Below are positions 56,156 to 64,000 of a DNA stretch of 64,000 bases, piece after piece. Source of the DNA: Elgaria multicarinata webbii (Eukaryota > Chordata > Lepidosauria > Squamata > Anguidae); contig NC_086188.1 of NCBI RefSeq assembly GCF_023053635.1, positions 4,612,454 to 4,676,453 on the forward strand, given 5' to 3'. A program made the translations under genes and the position numbers. The notes under the pieces were generated by a model that was not told where the DNA came from, did not search any database, and saw only the letters and a list, made by a program, of their open reading frames with translations. Position 1 is the first letter of the stretch; each line of letters begins with the position of its first letter.

Positions 56156-56158
56156 TGA

Positions 56159-56526
56159 CCCTCTTCAGACAAAATGTAAAGCCACAGTGCTGAAGCGTTT
56201 TGAGCTAAACATGATGGGTTTAGCATGTCATGTGAACCATTCCTAACCCTGGGGGCTACATAACCACGGTTTAAACACGCTCACTAACCATTGGCTGCAA
56301 ATTTGGTCAAGTCAAGCGCTGGGCAGCCTGGAGAACAGCCATTGCTGCCTCAGTCATAGAATCATAGACTAGCAGAGTTGGAAGGGGCCTACAAGGCCAT
56401 CGAGTCCAACCCTCTGCTCAATGCAGGAATCCACCCTAAAGCATCCCTGGCAGATGGTTGTCCAGCTGCCTCTTGAAGGCCTCTAGTGTGGGAGAGCCCA
56501 CAACTATTTACTGTTGTCTGAACAGG
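56159..56526. mobile_element. MITE of the 'cctgttcaga' family, split by a CR1
   Basis: Left end cctcttcagaca, right end tgtctgaacagg. The interior (taaccacggtttaaac, ctaaccattggctgcaaa) matches 54735-54908. The CR1 and its flank occupy 56301-56504. Confidence 0.6.
56301..56504 (-). mobile_element. CR1 LINE short 3' end plus 51-bp shared flank
   Basis: CR1 occupies 56354-56504. The adjoining 56301-56352, reversed, is the same 51 bp as beside the CR1 at 49003, with two mismatches. Confidence 0.85.
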
Positions 56527-56529
56527 CCC

Positions 56530-58720
56530 AAAATATCATCACAAGAGGAAAAACAGTAGCAAGGCATTACTAGTAAGGCATCCAGAAGAGTATTGGGGGT
56601 GGGAGTGGTTTGCTTTTAGCCCACAGAGCTGTGGGGCAGGCAGGCAGCAGGGCAGCCTGAGACTGGGCCAGGACTTTGCCCATGGGCCCCCAAGGGTGCC
56701 ACAGCCTCCCAGTTACCCATGTCCCTCATGGCGGCAGCAGGGCTGTGTGGGTCGCTGTGCTGGTTGTCTATTCCCAGCAGCAGCAAAGCAATCCTCTTGT
56801 CATTTTCCCAGCAATGAGAGCAGACTTGCTTGTGCCTTGCCGAGAAGTCCTACCCCACAGGGCAGGATTTGCCCTCGTGCTCCCCAACGGAGGGAACCGA
56901 GCCTGCCAGTGATTCTAGAAGACACGAAGTAAGGGACCTGGCGTACCTGAGCTTGGGCCAGAACAGCCCTGCCTTTTGGGGGCCTGTCTGCCTAGCCGGA
57001 ATGCTGTGCCAGCAGCAGGCAGAGGGCCAGGTGTGCTGCGGGTCCCTTCATAAGAACAGGAGTCATCGCTTTGCCAAATGGGGTGCCAAGGTCCCAACAA
57101 GGCCAGACTGAAGCCTCCTGGCTTCAGTTTACGAGAAGGACGGGTGGGGCTGCCCCTATTTGTCCCCCAGTACCAGGTGCTCGGAGGTAAATTGCTTCTG
57201 AACATAGATTCTTCCAAGATGCTGGGGAGACTGAAAGCTCCAAAGAATAAACTCTTCCCGGCTGGACAAAGCTGATGCTGTGAAGCTCCTCAGAGCTGGT
57301 GCCCATCAGCAGGACATTCCGTCCCCAAGGGTGTTTGCCCCCACGCTGCGTATCTGCTGCTCCCTCTCACAGATTTGTGCAGAGGCCGGCTTGTGTTCAT
57401 GCGTGTGTTTGTTTGGAGTGAGTGATGCTGAGTGTGTGCGTGCGATGATTTGGAGGTGATATAGCAGCTGGTTCCTCCCGCCTAGCAGGTGGGCTCACCT
57501 GGACCCTCCCTGCCTTGTGTGGCCTGGGCAAATGGGGCTGCCCTGCCTCGTGCCCGGCTACGGTAGGACCCGAGGGAGGGCAGCACCTGTGGCCTGATGG
57601 GCATCTTGCGCAGGGAATGGTCCGCCCTTGGAGGGGTGCATCCTATTCCCATTGGTCTGTCTGCTCCTGGGGCTCCAGAGAGGGGCTGCCTGGTTGGTCA
57701 GTAACCTGCCAGAGACGTGCTGGCCCTCCCCATTTAGCAACAGAGCTCCTCCCTGTGTTACCTCCTCAAGCCAGATGGCTGCCTGGCCACCTGCAGACCT
57801 CTGGTCCTTTCCCCTGGCTCATGCTGGGGGTGGGGTGTGTGACCAGGACCTGCCAGATGTGTGTGCTCCCCCCCTCCTGCTGTTTCCCCACTGCCTGGCT
57901 AGGGATTGCTGCCTGCCGGTGGGTGTGGGAAAGGACTCCTGTCTGTTTACCAACCTTTACTGAATGCAGGAACGACACATGAAAGGCAAAGCCAGGTGTC
58001 CAGGGTTGCCAGCCAGTCATTCCAACAGGGCTCCTGTGCCCTGGGCAGGGAGAAGAGGAGCAGGGGTGATGTCCCTTCTGGCTTGGTGTCCATACGAGAG
58101 AGGCAGTGTCACCTGGCTGTGGAGCTTGCCAGGACACAGGAGCCTGCTAGCTATGATTAGTTGGCAACTCCACAGGAGCATGCTCGCAGAGATGAGGTGG
58201 GTGAGTTTTGTTCTCTCTCTTTGAGGGAACAGGGCAAGTCCTGGGTCCCACCAGCTGCACCGGTTGGAGAGCTGCCTGTGAAGATACCTAGCGAGCAACA
58301 AGCTGGCGTTTGCAAGTGAAGTCATGGCAGTGTCCTGCTGATGCCTCAGACTCCCTGCCCCGCTGTGATCATATTTGCCCCTTCCCCCATGGGACCCATT
58401 CAGCTACAAGCATCCAGGCTGTGATCCTGCAATGTTTGGCCAGCTGTGCTTGGGTGCTGAGTTACTCTGCTCTGCCATGATGTGGGTGGGGCAGATGTTG
58501 ATCTTTTTCCATCACCTCACGTACTGTTTGATCTCGGTATTTCAACAGGAATCTGGTCACGGCAGCTGGGTTATTTCCCCCCCTTGGGGCGCCACCACCT
58601 GGCGCTACAGACCTGACTCGGCTCGTGTTGAAAGATTTCAAGTTCTCGAGTGTATTGATACAAACAGCATGAGAAAGCTCTCCGAGAGAACGCCATGGAG
58701 CAAGAGACGGCAAGTTGCAT
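56530..58720. other. Intergenic stretch, mostly unrecognised
   Basis: A moderately GC-rich region without supported exons. It contains at 57392-57463 a ~70-bp match to the interior of the hAT element at 58726. Confidence 0.35.
57392..57463 (+). repeat. Stray copy of hAT-element interior
   Basis: gttcatgcgtgtgtttgttt through gcgatgatttggaggtgata matches 59028-59093 almost base for base. Confidence 0.8.
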
Positions 58721-58725
58721 TTGAG

Positions 58726-59325
58726 CAGGGCCGGTGCTACCATAGAGGCCACTCAGGCGGCTGACTAGAGCGCCAAGCTAAGAGGGGCGCCGGGCACAGC
58801 ACAGCACTCACACGCGTTGGCTGTGAGCCGGCCCGGCCCGAGGATTCAGCTGGGCCTGGGCGGGCGAGATGGTGCCCTGTGACCGCCCAGCCGAAGCGAA
58901 GCCAGGGACGCTGGGGTGGGGGTGGGGCAGCTCCACGTTCAGACTTCCGGAATGAGCCCGGAAGAGAAAGAGAGAGAGAGAATGTATGAGTGAATGGGAT
59001 GTATGGGGTCTTTGAGTGAATGCATATGTTCATGCGTGTGCTTGTTTGGAGTGAGTGATGCTGAGTGTGTGCGTGCGATGATTTGGAGGTGATATTCTTA
59101 TTAAATAATGCATTTTAGACCCATAGACTTTCCTTTCCAATTTGTTTGCTATAATTGGCATGACGTATTTCCTGCACTTTAAAATAAATTTAGCAGTTTC
59201 AAGTTTTGTGCTAAGTTTTTTTCCAGGAAACATATGTTCTTATAAATCAAAGTTGGCATTTAGGGGGGAGGCAGTGAAAGTAGCTCACCTTGCCTAGGGC
59301 GCAAAATAATCTGGCACCGGCTCTG
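58726..59325. mobile_element. hAT-type DNA transposon, 600 bp, intact 8-bp TSD
   Basis: Ends cagggccggtgc and gcaccggctctg; flanking catttgag at 58718-58725 and 59326-59333. Same family as 1445-1709 with extra interior sequence. No transposase frame. Confidence 0.85.
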
Positions 59326-59334
59326 CATTTGAGC

Positions 59335-60060
59335 TGAGTTGTACGTCTGGTGCAGGCAGCAAAAATATTCCATTTCCCCCCTTCCTTTGACACACCATGT
59401 TTTCCTTACAAACAACATTTCCTCTGAGGGTAAAGGCGTGTGAACTCCCAGATATAAAACGTATTGCTAGAGTTTATTTTGCTGCAAGTTCAGGGCCTGG
59501 GCAGCTGATCTGAGGACCACCCTTGGCAGAAAAAAAAGCACACCCTCCATGTTTGCCTCTCATACTTACCTGGCTGGCAAATCCAGGTGTGTAGCGAGCA
59601 ACCTGGAGCAAAAACATCCTTTCCATTTTGCTGCCAGCAGAGGGAGCCAATTACTTTACTCTGGGCACAAAGCTAAACAGGATTCCGCCCCCGCCCAAGA
59701 AAAGGGAGCCATCCCGACACAAATTGGGTAGAAGTAGTGATGGTGGTGGTTAACACGCCATTGGGGATGTACGATTTTGTAAAATCCATTCCGTCTCCAT
59801 TTCGCAGTGTCAGTGCCTTTCAATCCATTTTCTGCTCATGGGCGGAATCTTTCCCCCCGCCCCCCAATTTGTGCAAATTCACACTTGCGAAAATGTACAT
59901 ATCCCTCTGAAAATGTGCAAATCCCCCCAAAATGAACATTTTCTTGCATTAGCTTATGGGGGAAATGTCCATTTTTAGCCGGTGTTTTTTTTCTTTACGT
60001 ATTTTTCGACAATTAAATTTGCGTAAAATTCAAGAAAGTTAGAAAAACTTTTTGGGGATA
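59335..60060. other. Intergenic stretch, nothing recognised
   Basis: AT-rich with no exon-like frames. A purine-poor cttgcgaaaatgtacat-like stretch near 59880 may be an old repeat. Confidence 0.3.
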
Positions 60061-60069
60061 TTGAAAGTA

Positions 60070-60148
60070 GCTTTTGTGAACCGCCCAGAGAGCTTCGGCT
60101 ATTGGGCGGTATAAAAATGTAATAAATAAATAAATAAATAAATAATAA
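60070..60148 (+). mobile_element. L2-type 3' tail
   Basis: tgaaccgcccagagagcttc, ggctattgggcggtataaaa and (aaat)n. Confidence 0.7.
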
Positions 60149-60689
60149 AAACAGCCCGCAGGTCTGTGGAATCTGTGTGACTCAGAAAAAGCTGGTCTGC
60201 TCTGAAATCCATGGGTTGGATTCACGGAAATCTGAACTAATTTGATTCAATTGTGGAATTTTCTGACATCCTTATATGCCATAGAAACCCAAAGAGAACC
60301 AGGAAGCTGGCAATAACTTCATCTGCACGTTGCTGGCGTCCTAAAAATGGGGAGATCTTTGGTTCTTGGAGGAAAGGCCAAACATAAATATAGTAAAATA
60401 AATAATTCTGTTATAGAAAAGCATAATTTTCTTATGCTATATTCATAATGAGCCTCCCCAGCATGTAAAATGGCCATCTCTGCATTGCACTAATTTACAT
60501 GGATGTACAGTAGAGATAAGAAACATCAAATATCCCACTTGGGCATTTGTTGCATAGAGACCAATGGGGAGGGAACTTGAAGACTTATATTAAACATTCA
60601 GAATTTGAAAAACATCCTCTTGCTTCTCACATGCCCCACCCATAGACCTCTATTTTCTGCATGGACATAAACTAAAATAAACTTCAGCA

Positions 60690-61500
60690 AAAACAACAAA
60701 GAGTCTTGTGGCACTTTAAAGACTAACAAATTTATCCTGGCACAGCATGTTACGGCCCACCATCACATGTATGGAGTATTTTGGGGATATTCAGGTTTAT
60801 ATACAGTACATACAGTGATGGTGGAGAGGTGGGGCTGTGATCAGTGAGGTTAGATGGAAATTAAATGCAGAAAGTATTTAATGAAGTTTTCCTTTTCATT
60901 CAATAGTTGACAGACCTCTTGAAAAACAAATCAGCCCAGCGCTGACAGGAGGTTCAGATCAGATCAGCTCTTGGGTGCTGAGAGAAAGAGAGGCTTCAGT
61001 TTGCAAAATGCAGAGATTTTGCAAGGAACTCATCAGAAAGAATTGGGGGCACGGGTGAGCATTCCTGATCATTCAAGGGTTACAAGAGCACTAGCTAGCT
61101 TTAATGTATAAAAAGCTGAGGCCAAAATGAGTTTTTAGAAGAAGGCTTAAAGAGAGAGAGAGAATGTTTGGAAGAAGAATCAGATGAATGTTTGGGAAAA
61201 CTGAGAACCCGGACAGTAAGATATTGCTGGAGAGAATAGGGATACAGTCTAGCTAGGAATTCGCTGGATGCATTTACCCTGGTTATTTCCTTACTCTTTT
61301 GTTCTTATAGTTTGGTGTGTTGTAACTATTTAAATGTTAAAACCTTTATCCTAATAATGTTTCAGTAAACGTTTAAAATGTTGTTCTTTCAACTTTGTGG
61401 TCTCCTTTCTTGTTGCATTATGTACCCCATACCTGAAAGCCAAACCTCACACCACCTAAGGGTATTTACAAAAGACCCAGAGGTTTTAAGGCTGTTTGGT
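60690..61500. other. Unclassified repeat-like region
   Basis: acaaagagtcttgtggcact with ttaaagactaacaaatttat (about 60695-60735) is a widespread amniote repeat word whose family I cannot name. The rest, to about 61430, ends in a cagtaaac and tgtggtctcc stretch that looks retroelement-like, but I cannot fix its ends. Confidence 0.3.
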
Positions 61501-62580
61501 GAAGTCAGCCGGGGAAAATAAAGATTTCCACCTGGTGGCAGCAGAAAGTCTCTTTGGAAGGGCAGAGCAAACGTGAAAGGGGCCCTCTATTTGGTCTGGT
61601 CTCTCTTCCATTCCCAGGCCAGGGCGTAGATGGTCCTGTGACAGGTGTTTTGTGATGTTCTGTATTTCCCTCTCTCCAAATGTGGTTGTCAGAGGGGTTC
61701 TGCCCTGCTGCTGCAGGTCCCCTAGAACACGTTCCCCTTCCCACACCTCCTGCGGTGATTTCCCTCCTTTGGGGCCTTTCTAGCTCCCACCCAAGACTTC
61801 TCGAGACAGAAAGCATGGAATATAGCTGGCCAAAGTGGCAAGCAACGCTCTAGCCTCCTTCCTCTCTGGTTTCCCTCTCAGTATTGTTACGCTTGGTAGA
61901 AACCAAATGCTACCCTAAATGGCATTTCAATTAAGATCCTTGCAATTATTAATAATCTGGCAGACATATTGGGATGTGGAAAGAGGACATGATTCGGGTT
62001 TGCACTTACATTCAGATTTTATTTTATTCAGAACGTGAATGAGCACATGATTGTGGCACGTATGGCCAATGCCGGTAGCAACATTAACTTTTGGAAACTG
62101 GACATTATGTGACCATTCTATCCCAGCAGCTGCTGGAGGGTGAGGCAGATGCGGTGGCCTGGATTTCTTAATGCCTCCCCCTTTAACCCCTTGCTATACA
62201 TTCATTGTGGATTGCGCTTTTATGCTCCCTATTTTACATTTTGGAAAGTGCCCTGAGGGCTTTTCCCACCTATGGACACGAACCACTTTTTGGCCCAGAG
62301 AAAGAGACAAGGCAGCAAGTGACCAGGACCAGCTAACTTGGGAGTCCATCTTGCTGAGCTCAGGCAGCAGGGCTTCCTGCAAGGGGGAAAACCTGCATAA
62401 CCTCCTAAGCAGGGGAGAGGAGAAGCTGCTTTGACATTCAAGAAGTGCTGCCCTTTGAGGTCCTGCTCTGCTCTCACCCCAGGCTCACCGGCCTCTGATC
62501 ACTCGAGGCCCACTTAGCCAAGGAGAGCGCTCCACAGGAGAAGGCCAGGCCGTGGTGGCCCAGCTTTCTTCAGGCAACAC
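61500..62580. other. Intergenic stretch, nothing recognised
   Basis: No exon with splice support and no clear repeat family. Confidence 0.3.
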
Positions 62581-62584
62581 TTTG

Positions 62585-63141
62585 TGAGGTACTGGTACCT
62601 CTCTATTCGGCCCTGGTTAGGCCTCATCTAGAGTACTGCATCCAGTTCTGGGCTCCACAATTCAAGAAGGACACAGACAAGCTGGAGCGTGTTCAGAGGA
62701 GGGCAACCAGGATGATCAGGGGTCTGGAAACAAAGCCCTATGAGGAGAGACTGAAAGAACTGGGCATGTTTAGCCTGGAGAAGAGAAGACTGAGGGGAGA
62801 CATGAGAGCACTCTTCAAATACTTCAAAGGTTGTCACACAGAGGAGGGCCAGGATCTCTTCTCGATCCTCCCAGAGTGCAGGACACGGAATAACGGGCTC
62901 AAGTTAAAGGAAGCCAGATTCCGGCTGGACATCAGGAAAAACTTCCTGACTGTTAGAGCAGTACGACAATGGAATCAGTTACCTAGGGAGGTTGTGGGCT
63001 CTCCCACACTAGAGGCCTTCAAGAGGCAGCTGGACAACCATCTGTCAGGGATGCTTTGGGGTAGATTCCTGCATTGAGTAGGGGGTTGGACTCGATGGCC
63101 TCATAGGCCCCTTCCAACTCTGCTATTCTATGATTCTATGA
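62585..63141 (+). mobile_element. CR1 LINE 3' end, well preserved
   Basis: It starts in ggtactggtacctctctatt and keeps a 121-codon frame ([20 protein letters not shown] to NHLSGML). It ends ctattctatgattctatga right at the edge of the ZNRF3 CpG island. Confidence 0.93.
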
Positions 63142-63149
63142 AAGAGGCC

Positions 63150-64000
63150 AGCGCCCAGGAGTCACAGGGTCCCCTTCCAAGGCCCGACCCTAAGGAGGCC
63201 TTGCTAGCCCGGAGGGACGCGGCAGCCTGGGCCTGCTCTCTCCCGGAGGGAGGCTTTTGGTGCAGAAAATCTCTGCGCCCTTCCAGAGGTGCCCCCCCCC
63301 CGTGCCTCCTCGACAGGAACGGAGGCCCGAGCGAGCGCAGAGGCAAGAGGGGTTCGCCCCCGTGGCTCTTCCCTTCCTCCCCCCTCCCCGCACCTGGCGG
63401 GCCTCGTGCTCAGCACACCCCGCGCAATTCACCCCTCGGGGGAGGCACAGGACCAGCGCAGGGACCTCCCAGCAGGGGCCGCATCCGGACGCCCTCGGCG
63501 GCGGCCGGAGGCGCAGCCAGCCAGCCAGCCGCGGCGCGCTCTGCCTGGCCTAGCAGGGCGCTCCGTGCTGCCTTCTCCGGCGGCCGCCCGGGCAGGCAAG
63601 GCAAGGCAAGGCAAGGCAGGGCTGGGAGGCCCGTCCGCCGCTCTCCCATGCGGGCAGCTCGCCTGCGCTTGGCCCGGCGCAGCGCTTCCGAGCCCCGCGC
63701 GCTCTAGCCCAGCAGCAGCAGCAGCAGCAGCAGAGGCGGGCCGGGCCGGGCGGAGGCGGGGATAACCCCGCGGTCCCCGTCACGTGGAGCGGATGAAAGG
63801 GAAGCGGCTCGGCAGGGCGGAGAGGAGGGAGGGAGGCAAGGAAGGAAGGAAGGAGCCGCCGCCGCCGCCGCCAGCAGCCGCAGCCAGGGGGAGAGAGCGC
63901 GAGGCCAGCCGAACCCGGGCCGAGCGAAGAGGAGCCGCCGCCGCTCGCCGCCGCCGCCCTCCGCCGCCGCCTTGGGACGCTGAGGCCGGGAGAGGCGGGC
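63150..64000 (+). promoter_or_regulatory. ZNRF3: CpG island, probable ZNRF3 promoter and 5' UTR (runs off the window)
   Basis: Strongly GC/CpG-rich to the window end, with CCG and CAG runs. In human the next gene after XBP1 is ZNRF3, on this strand. An E-box tcacgtg is at 63780-63786. An ATG at 63793 opens a frame that has no stop before position 64000, but it is low-complexity (Arg, Pro, Ala, Glu) and does not look like the ZNRF3 signal-peptide exon. I treat it as 5' UTR. No coding sequence of ZNRF3 can be confirmed here. Confidence 0.6.

Noticed and set aside
1-64000. CRISPR arrays, operons, phage or bacterial-type systems
   Set aside because: The window is vertebrate nuclear DNA; repeats are interspersed retroposons and microsatellites with no regular spacer structure.

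Overview
The window is vertebrate nuclear DNA, almost certainly from a squamate reptile. The genes are multi-exon with GT-AG introns. The interspersed repeats are those of lizards and snakes: many 5'-truncated CR1 3' ends, L2-like LINEs, a BovB (RTE) LINE with a long open frame, and Sauria-type tRNA SINEs that share BovB's 3' tail. Gene order is that of human 22q12.1: TTC28, CHEK2, HSCB, CCDC117, XBP1, ZNRF3. The one difference is a glucose-transporter gene lying between HSCB and CCDC117.

Layout. 1-1.2 kb: CpG island placed where the TTC28 promoter should be (minus strand, first exon uncertain). 2.2-20.7 kb: CHEK2, minus strand, all 14 coding exons found (510 aa). About 20.7-21.5 kb: CpG-island bidirectional promoter shared with HSCB. 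21.26-26.3 kb: HSCB, plus strand, 6 exons (235 aa). 27.3-41.7 kb: a class II GLUT gene closest to SLC2A11, minus strand, 12 exons (503 aa), tail to tail with HSCB. 43.7-48.9 kb: CCDC117, plus strand, 5 exons (273 aa) and a long 3' UTR. 51.6-54.1 kb: XBP1, minus strand, 5 exons, with the 26-nt IRE1-spliced intron intact (383 aa spliced, 269 aa unspliced). 54.5-63.1 kb: gene-poor, repeat-rich spacer. 63.1-64.0 kb: CpG island placed where the ZNRF3 promoter and 5' UTR should start.

All reading frames were rebuilt by hand from splice sites. Exon phases close exactly in all five full genes. The proteins do different jobs: DNA-damage checkpoint kinase, mitochondrial Fe-S co-chaperone, hexose transporter, a protein linked to Fe-S enzyme maturation, and the unfolded-protein-response transcription factor. 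They are linked by conserved synteny, not by an operon-like logic.

The most unusual content is in the mobile DNA. Two inverted-repeat elements (7.1-7.5 kb and 17.4-18.1 kb) have 14-15 bp target duplications and a hammerhead-ribozyme-like core. Two CR1 copies share the same 51 bp beyond their 3' ends, which suggests 3' transduction. Two hAT-type elements have perfect 8-bp target duplications. Several repeats are nested. An ACTACAAYTCCC promoter motif occurs at two promoters and also in a palindromic repeat.
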